Shown here: piece by piece, positions 17,745-25,327 of the stretch
Layout: the number at the start of each line of letters is the position of its first letter
Numbering within the stretch: the first letter of the stretch is position 1
NCBI RefSeq assembly: GCF_002217285.1
Contig: NZ_MUGW01000014.1
Location: 1 to 34,355, forward strand
Length of the DNA: 34,355 nt
DNA from: Flavobacterium hercynium
GTDB lineage: Bacteria > Bacteroidota > Bacteroidia > Flavobacteriales > Flavobacteriaceae
Direction of reading: 5' to 3'
The notes under the pieces: model-generated
What the model saw: the letters and a program-made list of their open reading frames with translations, nothing else
The model's database searches: none
Told to the model about the DNA's origin: nothing
Translations under genes and position numbers: made by a program

Positions 17745-18125
17745 TTATTTTACGTCTTTTAAAAGAGCGATAACTTCTGTAGCGTTAGATAATTGCGCTA
17801 ATTTTAAAGCTGTGTAACCTTTTTCATTTTTATCAGTTGTACGAGCTCCGCTAGCTAATAAAAGTTTAACGATTTCAACTTTGTTATAACGTGCAGCAGT
17901 CATTAATGGAGACATACCATCTTCTGATTTCTCGTTTACATTTGCACCGTACTCAATAAATTTTTTCACTGTTTCAACATCTCCTTTTACAACTGCTACG
18001 TTTAATGGTGTTGCGTCATAAACTGATACTACTTCTTGTTTCGCAACAACTTTGTGACCTGAAGCCATTGAAACGTTTGCGAATGCTACTAATGCTAATC
18101 CTAAATAAATTACTGAATTTTTCAT
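17745..18125 (-). CDS. Small exported ankyrin-repeat protein
   Basis: The 126-residue product has an N-terminal signal peptide (about 1-22, ending SMASG) and three ankyrin repeats, at about 37-66 (ATPLNVAVVKGD), 70-99 (MSPLMTAARYNK) and 103-126 (YTALKLAQLSNA). Ankyrin repeats bind other proteins, and the signal peptide places it in the periplasm or on the outer membrane. No catalytic domain is present. It is a single gene with its own -7 box upstream and its own terminator. Partner and role are unknown. Periplasmic ankyrin proteins elsewhere have been linked to oxidative-stress enzymes, but no such gene is beside it here. Confidence 0.88.
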   Translation of the reverse strand: MKNSVIYLGLALVAFANVSMASGHKVVAKQEVVSVYDATPLNVAVVKGDVETVKKFIEYGANVNEKSEDGMSPLMTAARYNKVEIVKLLLASGARTTDKNEKGYTALKLAQLSNATEVIALLKDVK

Positions 18126-18202
18126 AATGATTTTGTTGTTTAATTGATTTGAATATATTTGATTGATAATGCGTTACTTCTTATTATTTGTAAATGTTAA
18201 TT

Positions 18203-18210
18203 CAAAATTA
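18203..18210 (-). promoter_or_regulatory. Putative -7 box of the ankyrin gene
   Basis: TAATTTTG on the minus strand fits TAnnTTTG. The nearest upstream TTG is only 13 bp away, so the -33 element is poor. The predicted 5' UTR is about 70 nt, and the box lies downstream of the 40-codon ORF at 18249-18371. Confidence 0.4.
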
Positions 18211-18248
18211 GTAAATTGTATTACAAGCTACTATGTTTTGTTTAGCAC

Positions 18249-18371
18249 TTAACTTTTTCTTAATGAATTCACAATATTATGTCCTCCTACTACTAATTCT
18301 CTACCAATAGACGCTGCAAATGTATAAATGTTACACCATATCGAATATTTTTTCAAAAATAATTGTCGCAT
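18249..18371 (-). CDS. Possible small protein, 40 residues
   Basis: An ATG-to-TAA ORF of 40 codons lies in the 547-bp gap between the ankyrin and SRPBCC genes, in the same direction as the ankyrin gene. The product begins MRQLFLKKYSIWCNIYTF and continues with AASIGRELVVGGHNIVNS, ending LRKS. It has a mixed, protein-like composition with Trp, Cys, His and Gly residues, unlike the Lys/Asn/Ile-rich translations usual for AT-rich non-coding DNA. There is no signal peptide or long hydrophobic stretch. I do not recognise a family. It may be a real small gene or the remnant of a larger one. Confidence 0.35.
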   Translation of the reverse strand: MRQLFLKKYSIWCNIYTFAASIGRELVVGGHNIVNSLRKS

Positions 18372-18672
18372 TTTATCAAAAAATTAAAACCAATACTGTA
18401 ATCTTTTAACTTTAGAATAATAATATGTATAAAAAAGTGCGAATTTGTTCATTAAAACTTAGCGATCGCCACTTAAATTATACATTTATCATCTAAATAA
18501 AATATTTTCAAAAAAATCTACAATGAAAGAAAATACTTAAACTAAAACGTTGTTTTTTATATTTCCATTTGTCTTATTTTAGTATTTTTACAACCTAATA
18601 AGACTTTTTTAATATCGAATTCTATCCATTCATCTGTTACAGGCTATTCAGTTCACCTTAAAACCAAAAATC
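18372..18672. other. AT-rich intergenic stretch before the SRPBCC gene
   Basis: Very AT-rich, with no ORF I can support on either strand. A promoter for the gene at 18673 should be here, but I find only partial TAnnTTTG matches and do not choose one. Confidence 0.5.
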
Positions 18673-19212
18673 ATGAGAATATTAAAGAAAATTCTAATTG
18701 TACTTATTTTACTTTTTTCGATTGTATTAATTACGGCTTATTTTATGCCTAAAAAATATGAGGTAACAAGAGAAATAGTAATCAATAAACCTGTTGACAG
18801 CGTCTTTAATTATGTGAAATATTTAAAAAACCAAAATGAGTTTAGCGCCTGGGGAAAAGCAGACCCAAAAATAAAATTAACTTATACCGGAACAGACGGA
18901 GCTGTTGGAGCAATCGCGGCATGGGAAAGTAAAGTGAAAGAAGTTGGTGTTGGAGAACAAGAAATTGTAAAACTTACAGAAAAGAAACGTATTGATTATA
19001 ATTTGCGTTTTAAGCAACCTTTTGAAGATACAGCAGCAGCCTTTATTTCAACGGAGAACATTGATTCTAATCAAACTAAAGTAAAATGGAATATTAATGG
19101 TGTTATTCCGTATCCTATGAACATAATGCTTCCAATGATGAATATGGATCAAATGCTTGGTAAAGATTTGCAAAAAGGACTTGAAAACCTTAAAACCAAA
19201 CTAGAACAATAA
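18673..19212 (+). CDS. Membrane-anchored SRPBCC (START/polyketide cyclase-like) family protein
   Basis: The 179-residue protein begins with one hydrophobic segment (about 6-25), a probable inner-membrane anchor or uncleaved signal. A single SRPBCC fold (about 29-178) follows, starting with the typical edge strand EVTREIVINKPVDSVFNYV and ending in a long C-terminal helix (LGKDLQKGLENLKTKLEQ). This fold has a deep hydrophobic cavity that binds lipids or other small ligands. No catalytic residues are predictable. It is a single gene closed by a strong terminator. The ligand is unknown. Confidence 0.85.
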   Translation: MRILKKILIVLILLFSIVLITAYFMPKKYEVTREIVINKPVDSVFNYVKYLKNQNEFSAWGKADPKIKLTYTGTDGAVGAIAAWESKVKEVGVGEQEIVKLTEKKRIDYNLRFKQPFEDTAAAFISTENIDSNQTKVKWNINGVIPYPMNIMLPMMNMDQMLGKDLQKGLENLKTKLEQ

Positions 19213-19224
19213 TTTATAAAATAT

Positions 19225-19280
19225 AAAATCCGATACACTAGTTTATCCTTGAAGGATTTAAAAGTGTATCGGATTTTTTT
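19225..19280. terminator. Bidirectional terminator between the SRPBCC gene and purC
   Basis: A 14-bp perfect stem AAAATCCGATACAC/GTGTATCGGATTTT, with an inner ATCCTT/AAGGAT hairpin in its loop, flanked by T-runs in both directions. It serves the convergent genes ending at 19212 (+) and 19302 (-). Confidence 0.88.
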
Positions 19281-19301
19281 GCTTAAAAAATAAGCGAATA
19301 A

Positions 19302-20258
19302 TTATTCTTTCGTATTAAGATAGTCAACTACGTTTTTCTCAATACGCTCATCAATATTAGTAATATCTGCTTTTACGAATTTTTCTCCTAAGATGTTCTC
19401 GTATAATTCGATATATCTTTCAGAAACTGATTCGATATAAGCATCTGTCATTTCTGGTATTTGTTGTCCTTCCTGACCTTGAAAACCGTTCTCGATCAAC
19501 CAGCGACGTACAAACTCTTTAGACAATTGTTTTTGCTCCTCTCCTTTTTCTTGCCTCTCTTTATAACCATCGGCATAAAAATAACGAGAAGAATCCGGTG
19601 TGTGAATTTCATCAATCAAAACAATAACACCTTCTTTAGTTTTCCCGAATTCGTATTTTGTATCTACTAAAATTAAACCACGCTCTGCAGCAATTTCAGT
19701 TCCTCTTTGAAATAAATCACGAGTAAATTTTTCTAAAACGATATAATCTTCTTCCGTAACAATTCCTTTAGACAAAATAGCTTCTCGAGAAATATCTTCG
19801 TCATGAGATCCGTTATCTGCTTTTGTAGTTGGTGTTATGATTGGTTCAGGAAATTTGTCATTTTCTTTTAATCCTTCTGCCATTGTTACTCCGCAAATTT
19901 GTCTTCTTCCGGCTGCATACTCACGAGCAGCATGTCCTGAAAGGTAACCACGAATAACCATTTCCACCTTAAAAGGCTCACATAAATGACCTACAGCTAC
20001 ATTTGGATCCGGAGTTGCAATCAACCAATTTGGTACTATATCTTCTGTTAATTCCATAAATCGAGTAGCAATCTGATTTAGAATTTGCCCTTTGTACGGA
20101 ATTCCTTTTGGTAAAACCACATCAAAAGCAGAAAGTCTGTCTGTTGCTACCATTACCAAAAGTTCGTCGTTTATATTGTAAACTTCTCTAACTTTTCCGC
20201 GGTAAACTGATTTCTGATTTGGAAAATTAAAATTTGTAGTTGTGATTGTATTGCTCAT
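19302..20258 (-). CDS. purC: Phosphoribosylaminoimidazole-succinocarboxamide synthase (SAICAR synthetase)
   Basis: The 318-residue enzyme joins CAIR and aspartate, using ATP, to make SAICAR in de novo purine synthesis. Recognisable motifs in order are GKVREVY (21-27), DRLSAFD (40-46), [10 protein letters not shown] (101-110), the LVDTKYEFG block (197-205) and [10 protein letters not shown] (216-225). The length is that of the longer Bacteroidetes/eukaryote-like PurC form, about 60-80 residues more than E. coli PurC. It is transcribed alone, with the HAD gene terminator upstream and a shared bidirectional terminator downstream. I see no purine riboswitch in its leader. Confidence 0.96.
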   Translation of the reverse strand: MSNTITTTNFNFPNQKSVYRGKVREVYNINDELLVMVATDRLSAFDVVLPKGIPYKGQILNQIATRFMELTEDIVPNWLIATPDPNVAVGHLCEPFKVEMVIRGYLSGHAAREYAAGRRQICGVTMAEGLKENDKFPEPIITPTTKADNGSHDEDISREAILSKGIVTEEDYIVLEKFTRDLFQRGTEIAAERGLILVDTKYEFGKTKEGVIVLIDEIHTPDSSRYFYADGYKERQEKGEEQKQLSKEFVRRWLIENGFQGQEGQQIPEMTDAYIESVSERYIELYENILGEKFVKADITNIDERIEKNVVDYLNTKE

Positions 20259-20287
20259 TATGCTTAGTTGTGTTTTGTTTTATCCTG

Positions 20288-20295
20288 CAAATTTA
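20288..20295 (-). promoter_or_regulatory. Putative -7 box of purC
   Basis: TAAATTTG on the minus strand followed by CAGG matches TAnnTTTG. It gives a 5' UTR of about 25 nt. No good TTG is seen at the -33 distance. Confidence 0.45.
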
Positions 20296-20369
20296 AAATT
20301 ATTTCAGAGAGTTGTGCTATGAAAACTAAGAGATACATCAATAAATATAATATTTTACCAATTTTAAAC

Positions 20370-20396
20370 AAAAAAACCCTGAAAGTGAAATCAGGG
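20370..20396 (-). terminator. Terminator of the HAD phosphatase gene
   Basis: On the minus strand CCCTGA/TCAGGG forms a short GC-rich stem with an 8-nt loop, followed by a run of Ts. It separates the HAD gene (stop at 20430) from purC. Confidence 0.75.
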
Positions 20397-20429
20397 ATTG
20401 TACATTTAGATAATTTAAATAACTGTAAT

Positions 20430-21263
20430 TTATGATGTTATGACCTTTTTATTTAAAATTTCGGAAGCAATATATCGTGCTACTCCATCTTCTGCATTTG
20501 TTTTTATAACTTCTAGTTCTGGTAATGTTTTTTTTAGTAATACAGGAGCGTTACCCATGATTAATCCTTTTCCGGATGCAGCTAACATCTGAACATCATT
20601 AAAACCATCTCCAAATGAAATTGCCTGTTCTAATGTAAATCCTTCTTTTTCTAGAACGCGTTCTATTGAAACTGCTTTATCAATAGATTTATCCATAAAT
20701 TCCAGACATGTTGGCAAACTAAAAGCATGATGCAAAGTATCCGAAGAATTTGCCAAAATAGCATCTTTTACAGCTACTAACTTTTCATGATCATCACACG
20801 AGAAAAATATTTTAATAGCACCAAAATCTTCCAGTGTTTTATAATCTACTAATTCCGGAAGGTATCTTAAATCTGCCTGATATTCTTTTAATTTTTCGCT
20901 AATTCTGTTAGTCAGATAAATATTTTCTCTAAACAAAACTACAGTTACTTCAGGATCGATATCAACATTTAATGCTGCTTTTACGATATCACTTTCCAGA
21001 TTAAAAGAAAAAAGTTCTTTATGATCGGGACTGTGCACTCTGGCACCGTTGGAACTTACTAAGTAAACAGGAATTTCAAGCGTTTCAATAATTGCCATTG
21101 CATCCAGATGATGGCGTCCCGTAGCCACCACAATTAGAAAACCTTGCTGATGTAATTCCTGAAAAATTGATTTGGTGTAATCTGATATTCTGTGTTGAGG
21201 ATTGAGTAAGGTTCCGTCTAAGTCGCTTACTACAACTTTTATGTTTTGATGTTTTGAAGTCAT
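20430..21263 (-). CDS. Cof-type HAD-superfamily phosphatase
   Basis: The 277-residue cytoplasmic protein shows the full HAD motif set: nucleophile Asp14 with Asp16 (VVSDLDGTLL), VATGRHH for motif II, and GDGFND (218-223) for the metal-binding motif IV. The inserted cap domain between these and the C-terminal NAEDGVARYIASE are typical of the Cof/YidA subfamily, which dephosphorylates sugar phosphates and cofactors such as FMN and PLP. The substrate cannot be assigned from sequence. It has its own promoter and terminator, so it is probably not co-transcribed with purC. Confidence 0.92.
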   Translation of the reverse strand: MTSKHQNIKVVVSDLDGTLLNPQHRISDYTKSIFQELHQQGFLIVVATGRHHLDAMAIIETLEIPVYLVSSNGARVHSPDHKELFSFNLESDIVKAALNVDIDPEVTVVLFRENIYLTNRISEKLKEYQADLRYLPELVDYKTLEDFGAIKIFFSCDDHEKLVAVKDAILANSSDTLHHAFSLPTCLEFMDKSIDKAVSIERVLEKEGFTLEQAISFGDGFNDVQMLAASGKGLIMGNAPVLLKKTLPELEVIKTNAEDGVARYIASEILNKKVITS

Positions 21264-21289
21264 ATTTAAAATCGAATATTTATGATATG

Positions 21290-21320
21290 TAAATTTACTA
21301 AAATAAGGTCAGAAGAACAA
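21290..21320 (-). promoter_or_regulatory. Putative promoter of the HAD gene (TTG-N20-TAAATTTA)
   Basis: On the minus strand TTG (21318-21320) and TAAATTTA (21290-21297) are separated by 20 bp. The -7 box differs from TAnnTTTG only in the last base. The predicted UTR is about 20 nt. An 8-bp inverted repeat AATAAACT/AGTTTATT lies just beyond it at 21345-21361. Confidence 0.5.
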
Positions 21321-21401
21321 AGTTCAGAAGCCTTTCCTACCGTAAATAAACTAAGTTTATTATTTATTTAACTATTTGATTAAATATTGAATTTTAAATA
21401 A

Positions 21402-21764
21402 TTAAACTTTAATAATTCCCGATTTGTATAAATTTATTGCTTTCTGTAAAATCAATTTTATTTTTTGCAAAGGTAAATCTTGATCAGAATCTAGCATCAT
21501 TATTTTCATCCTCGAACGATTTTCCTGTATCAAAAATGATTCATCAAAATGTTTTCCTTCTACAATTCCAATATACGGTTTTTGATTTTTTCTATTAATC
21601 CATAAGTAACAGAACATTTTTCCTTTATAACAAAAAAATGGCATTCCGTATTTCAGGACATTTGTTATGTCTTCATCCTGATTTAAGATAATTTCTTTCA
21701 ATGCAAGAAATACACCTTTTACAGGCTCTTCTTGTTTTAAGTAAAAATCATCTATGTTTTTCAT
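21402..21764 (-). CDS. DUF1801 / YdhG-like small protein
   Basis: The 120-residue protein starts MKNIDDFYLKQEEPVKGVF and has the compact DUF1801 (YdhG-like) fold, with the typical ITNVLKYGMPFFCYKGKMFCYL core (in order, about 35-56) and a C-terminal helix. It is predicted to be cytoplasmic. Family function is unknown; the fold relates to iron-binding frataxin-like proteins in some annotations, but nothing here confirms this. The frame is open to an ATG at 21800, but that start lies inside a terminator-like hairpin (21777-21829), so I prefer the ATG at 21764, preceded by AAAATAAAAGC as a plausible ribosome entry. Confidence 0.8.
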   Translation of the reverse strand: MKNIDDFYLKQEEPVKGVFLALKEIILNQDEDITNVLKYGMPFFCYKGKMFCYLWINRKNQKPYIGIVEGKHFDESFLIQENRSRMKIMMLDSDQDLPLQKIKLILQKAINLYKSGIIKV

Positions 21765-21776
21765 TGCTTTTATTTT

Positions 21777-21829
21777 AAAAAAAATATTCGTTTTATTCAT
21801 TTCTAAAAAGAACAGGAATAAAACGAATA
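21777..21829 (-). terminator. Strong intrinsic terminator/attenuator-shaped hairpin between phoH and the DUF1801 gene
   Basis: On the minus strand a perfect 14-bp stem (TATTCGTTTTATTC at 21829-21816, GAATAAAACGAATA at 21798-21785) with a 17-nt loop runs straight into eight Ts (21784-21777). Only 12 nt then remain before the DUF1801 start codon at 21764. It is most simply the phoH terminator, but it also stands between any promoter and the DUF1801 gene. Confidence 0.8.
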
Positions 21830-21834
21830 CTAAT

Positions 21835-21873
21835 AAATATCAAAACACATTTTACGATTTACATTTGATATTT
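21835..21873 (-). repeat. 10-bp inverted repeat just downstream of phoH
   Basis: AAATATCAAA (21835-21844) and TTTGATATTT (21864-21873) are perfect complements around a 19-nt loop, 14 bp after the phoH stop. It has no T-run, so it is probably an mRNA 3'-end structure and not itself the terminator. Confidence 0.5.
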
Positions 21874-21886
21874 GGGAAAACTAAAC

Positions 21887-22837
21887 TTAATCGTGATTTT
21901 CAATTTGTTTATAAGCGTCAATTACTTTTTTAACCAATCGGTGACGTACAATGTCTTTATCATCAAGATAAATGATTCCAATTCCGTCTACGTCTTTAAG
22001 AACTAAAAGCGCTTCTTTTAAACCCGAAATAGTTCTGCGTGGCAAATCGACCTGTCCGGGATCACCTGTAATCATAAATTTGGCATTTTTTCCCATACGG
22101 GTCAAAAACATCTTCATTTGTGAATGTGTCGTATTTTGAGCTTCATCCAGAATTACAAAGGCATTATCAAGTGTACGTCCGCGCATAAAGGCCAACGGTG
22201 CTATTTGAATAATTCCCTTCAAAATGTAATCTTCCAGTTTTTCATTTGGGAGCATGTCACGTAAAGCATCGTAAAGAGGTTGCATGTAAGGATCTAATTT
22301 CTCTTTCATATCACCTGGCAGAAATCCTAGATTTTCTCCTGCTTCTACTGCTGGTCTGGTTAGTATGATCCTTTTTACTTCTTTCTCTTTTAATGCTTTT
22401 ACAGCCATTGCAACACCAGTGTACGTCTTTCCTGTTCCGGCTGGCCCAACTGCAAATACCATATCATTTTTTTTAATGGTATCGACCAACAATTGTTGGT
22501 TGGGCGTCATTGCTTTTATTAATTTACCGCCAACTCCATGAACCAGTATTTTGTCATGATCGTATGCCTTTTTATCATCCTGACCATCACTCATAATTAC
22601 GCGTTCAATTACATTATCATCAATGTTGTTATATCGGGTAAAATGCAACATTAACCTTTGGAATCTCTTTTCGAATTCATCTAAAACTTCTTTTTCGCCA
22701 AATGCTTTCAAAGTCGTCCCTCTCGCTACAATTTTAAGCTTTGGGTAGTACTTTTTGATTATTTCAAGATGAGTGTCTTGAGCGCCCCAAAAGTCTTTTG
22801 GAGCGATGTCTATTAGCTCGATTATTCTTTCGTTCAA
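21887..22837 (-). CDS. phoH: PhoH family P-loop ATPase
   Basis: The 316-residue cytoplasmic protein has an N-terminal domain (about 1-85), a Walker A motif GPAGTGKT (131-138) and Walker B VILDEAQNT with Asp231-Glu232. Length and layout are those of bacterial PhoH/YbeZ proteins, which act with ribosome- and RNA-processing factors such as YbeY; its biochemical role is not settled. The start codon is TTG: the frame reads CAT-TTG-AAC-GAA, an in-frame TAA lies six codons upstream, and no ATG occurs before residue 63. The encoded start MNERIIEL fits family N-termini. It is divergent from the SAM hydrolase-type gene. Confidence 0.93.
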   Translation of the reverse strand: MNERIIELIDIAPKDFWGAQDTHLEIIKKYYPKLKIVARGTTLKAFGEKEVLDEFEKRFQRLMLHFTRYNNIDDNVIERVIMSDGQDDKKAYDHDKILVHGVGGKLIKAMTPNQQLLVDTIKKNDMVFAVGPAGTGKTYTGVAMAVKALKEKEVKRIILTRPAVEAGENLGFLPGDMKEKLDPYMQPLYDALRDMLPNEKLEDYILKGIIQIAPLAFMRGRTLDNAFVILDEAQNTTHSQMKMFLTRMGKNAKFMITGDPGQVDLPRRTISGLKEALLVLKDVDGIGIIYLDDKDIVRHRLVKKVIDAYKQIENHD

Positions 22838-22930
22838 ATGCGGTAGTTTTAAATTAAAATTAAATCTTTTTTATTAGTCAAAGGCTGTCGGGTTTGTCTT
22901 TTTGTTTGCTCTTACATTAGTTGCAATATG

Positions 22931-23013
22931 TTGTACAAATCGTAGTTTAATAACAAGAGCAGAACTGCAATTTTTTAATAGCTATTTTCAAAACATAATC
23001 CTTTTTGTACAAA
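22931..23013. promoter_or_regulatory. Pair of TTGTACAA palindromes in the phoH divergent region
   Basis: TTGTACAA occurs at 22931-22938 and again, extended to TTTGTACAAA, at 23004-23013. The two centres are 74 bp apart, about seven helical turns. They lie between phoH and the gene at 23164, where divergent promoters are expected. A dimeric regulator could bind both; this is inference. The rest of the 22838-23163 gap shows no gene. I found no confident phoH promoter. Confidence 0.35.
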
Positions 23014-23075
23014 CTAAAAATGAAACGCTTTTACTAGTCGTTCTATTTTAAAAAACACAATTTGTTTTTTGTTTC

Positions 23076-23107
23076 TTGCATTTATGAGATTAGTATTATT
23101 AGCTTTG
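23076..23107 (+). promoter_or_regulatory. Promoter of the SAM hydrolase-type gene (TTG-N21-TAGCTTTG)
   Basis: TTG at 23076-23078 and TAGCTTTG at 23100-23107 are separated by 21 bp, a good match to the Bacteroidetes consensus. The predicted 5' UTR is about 50 nt. Confidence 0.65.
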
Positions 23108-23163
23108 CATCTCTCAAATTTAATAAAAATTAGATTTAAATACTATCAATAGTTATAAACAAA

Positions 23164-23997
23164 ATGATGTCAATAATTACCCTCACTACTGATTACGGCT
23201 TAAAAGACCACTTTGTTGGTTCGCTAAAGGGTAAGATTTTATCTGAGTACTCTGATGTTCAGATTATTGACATTTCACACGATATTGATCCGTTTAATAC
23301 CGCCGAAGCAAGTTACGTTATAGGAGCATCTTATCTAAGTTTTCCAAAAGGAACTGTACACTTAATTGGTGTTGATATTGAACGCAATAAAGAGAATCAG
23401 CATATCGCCATGCAATGGAACGATCACTACTTTATATGCGCTGATAACGGAATTTTGAGCATGCTTACGCAAAAGATTGTTCCGCAAAAAATTGTTTCGA
23501 TAAATATTCATGATCGTTTTCCGGTAGAATCTACCGATTTGGATATCTTCATTCAGGTGGCCTGCCATATTGCAAAAGGCGGTTTACTAAATGTTATTGG
23601 TAAAGAAATTTCGACTATCAAAGAGGTTACAGAATTACAGGCTGTGGTTGCCAACGATGGAAACTCGCTAAAAGGATATGTAATCTACATTGATCATTTT
23701 GGGAATATTGTAACTAATATTTCTAAGAAACAATTTCTAGAAGTTGCAAAAGGACGTCCGTATGAAATTGTCATGAAACCTAAAAACATCAAAACAATTT
23801 TACCTAATTATTCGGCAATTGCATCTTCTGCAAAGTATCCTATCAAAACGTATGAAGGCGAGAAATTAGCCATTTTTAATGAAGCCGGTTTTTTAGAAAT
23901 TGCCATTTTCAGAAGCAACCCTTCTAAAGTAGGTTCTGCAAATAGTTTATTGGGATTAAATTACAGAGACGTAATTACAATTCAATTCCTGACTTAA
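23164..23997 (+). CDS. SAM hydrolase / SAM hydroxide adenosyltransferase (DUF62) family protein
   Basis: The 277-residue protein belongs to the fluorinase/chlorinase-like superfamily. It starts ITLTTDYGLKDHFVGSLKG (5-23), which carries the SAM-binding Asp10 and DHFVG, and has GVDIER near 69-74, DNGILS (94-99) and the conserved FGNIVTNI (179-186). Members with water as nucleophile split SAM to adenosine and methionine; halogenases need a specific pocket and loop that I cannot confirm here, so hydrolase is the default. It is cytoplasmic. Two ATG codons lie in tandem at the start (MMS); either may be used. A good promoter precedes it. Confidence 0.88.
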   Translation: MMSIITLTTDYGLKDHFVGSLKGKILSEYSDVQIIDISHDIDPFNTAEASYVIGASYLSFPKGTVHLIGVDIERNKENQHIAMQWNDHYFICADNGILSMLTQKIVPQKIVSINIHDRFPVESTDLDIFIQVACHIAKGGLLNVIGKEISTIKEVTELQAVVANDGNSLKGYVIYIDHFGNIVTNISKKQFLEVAKGRPYEIVMKPKNIKTILPNYSAIASSAKYPIKTYEGEKLAIFNEAGFLEIAIFRSNPSKVGSANSLLGLNYRDVITIQFLT

Positions 23998-24160
23998 AAA
24001 CAGTATATCATTTTTGGTCTGTTGATTTAGAATTAAAAACATCATTTATATCTAAAAAATATGACGAAAAGAGCAATCATTTTGGTATTTTTGCTCACTT
24101 GTACTGACTATTAGCTTTAAACAATCTAAAATCAACATAATTAAAATCGAAAATTATAAT

Positions 24161-24457
24161 ATGTTTGTTCGAATAGTAAAAATGAGCTTTCATCTAGATA
24201 AAATTCCTGATTTTCTGGAAAATTTTGAAACTGTAAAAGACAAAATACGAAATGCTGAAGGAAATCGTTTTTTAGAGCTATATCAGGATAAAAATGATAA
24301 ATGCATCTTTTTCACCTATAGTTATTGGGAAACAGAAGAAGATTTAGAAAGATACAGACAATCAGAGCTTTTTAATACTGTTTGGACCTTCACTAAACAA
24401 CTATTCAACGCAAAACCCGAAGCATGGAGTGTGGACAAGGTTGTCACTTTAAATTAA
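24161..24457 (+). CDS. Antibiotic biosynthesis monooxygenase (ABM)-fold protein
   Basis: The 98-residue protein has the compact ferredoxin-like ABM fold: an opening strand MFVRIVKMSFHL, a helix (KIPDFLENFETVKDKI), strands FLELYQDK and CIFFTYSYWE, and the closing helix ending LFNAKPEAWSVDK. Members act as small oxygenases, haem-degrading enzymes or dimeric ligand binders. There are too few conserved catalytic residues to choose among these. It is cytoplasmic. It probably has its own transcription signal in the 24001-24160 gap, where I find no clear promoter, and may be read through from the gene upstream. Confidence 0.8.
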   Translation: MFVRIVKMSFHLDKIPDFLENFETVKDKIRNAEGNRFLELYQDKNDKCIFFTYSYWETEEDLERYRQSELFNTVWTFTKQLFNAKPEAWSVDKVVTLN

Positions 24458-24460
24458 TTT

Positions 24461-24571
24461 GTTTCAGGTTTCAAGTTTCAGGTTACATTCTAAATCTGAA
24501 TATTGAAAACAATGAATCAAACAGTTCGCAAAACGAACAGAACATTAAACGTGAAACTTTAAACTTGAAAC
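24461..24571. repeat. Imperfect 24-bp inverted repeat built from GTTTCA units, before gldF
   Basis: The left arm (24461-24484) and right arm (24548-24571) pair at 21 of 24 positions. Each arm is made of GTTTCA- or GAAAC-type short repeats. The loop contains a second small hairpin GTTCG/CGAAC (24524-24528 and 24534-24538). It separates the ABM gene from gldF; similar self-complementary low-complexity elements lie at 29914-30056. Confidence 0.65.
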
Positions 24572-24601
24572 AATAAAAAACGATTAAACAAAAAAATATA
24601 A

Positions 24602-25327
24602 ATGAAATCAATCATTCTACGAGAAATTAAATCTTTTTTCGGTTCTCCAATTGGTTATTTAGTCATTGGCGTTTTCTTAATTAGCAACGGACTCTTTTTA
24701 TGGGTTTTCGAAGGAGATTATAACATCTTAAATACTGGTTACGCTGATTTGACGCCTTTCTTTACATTAGCACCCTGGATTTTAATTTTCCTGATTCCAG
24801 CTGTGACGATGAGAAGTTTCTCAGACGAAAGGAAACAAGGAACATTAGAGTTATTATTGACAAAACCATTATCGGTCTGGGAAATTGCCAACGGAAAATT
24901 TCTGGGATCTTTCTTTTTGATAATACTTGCCATCATACCAACTTTCGTTTATGTAAAAGTAATTTCAGGCTTAGGTGCTCCTGAAGGAAATATTGATATG
25001 GGAAGTACGATTGGTTCTTACTTTGGATTATTGTTTTTAATTGCCGCTTATACTTCAATTGGAATCTTTACTTCTACCCTTTCTGAAAATCAAATCGTAG
25101 CTTTTATTATTGCTGTTTTTCTTTGTTTTTTCTTTTATTTTGGATTTGAAGGTCTTGCTACATTGCTTCCGGAATATTCTTCTATAATTTCTGTATTTGG
25201 AATGCAAAACCATTTTAAGAGTATGAGCCGAGGTGTAATTGATACGCGTGATGTAATTTATTTCCTTAGCATTACTGTATTGTTTTTGTCTTTTACCGTT
25301 TATCAATTAAAATCATTTAAAGCGTAA
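24602..25327 (+). CDS. gldF: Gliding-motility ABC transporter permease GldF
   Basis: The 241-residue inner-membrane protein has the ABC-2 permease layout with about six hydrophobic segments, the first at about 15-35, and the conserved ERKQGTLELLLTKPLSVWEI (about 76-95) and AYTSIGIFTSTL (about 148-159). In F. johnsoniae GldF forms an ABC transporter with GldA (ATPase) and GldG, and mutants fail to glide; GldA is not in this window. The stop codon TAA overlaps the ATG of gldG (TAATG), so the two are translationally coupled. A repeat element lies just upstream. Confidence 0.93.
   Translation: MKSIILREIKSFFGSPIGYLVIGVFLISNGLFLWVFEGDYNILNTGYADLTPFFTLAPWILIFLIPAVTMRSFSDERKQGTLELLLTKPLSVWEIANGKFLGSFFLIILAIIPTFVYVKVISGLGAPEGNIDMGSTIGSYFGLLFLIAAYTSIGIFTSTLSENQIVAFIIAVFLCFFFYFGFEGLATLLPEYSSIISVFGMQNHFKSMSRGVIDTRDVIYFLSITVLFLSFTVYQLKSFKA

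Noticed and set aside
21765..21800. ATG at 21800 as start of the DUF1801 gene
   Set aside because: It lies within the terminator stem; the family-like N-terminus starts at 21764.
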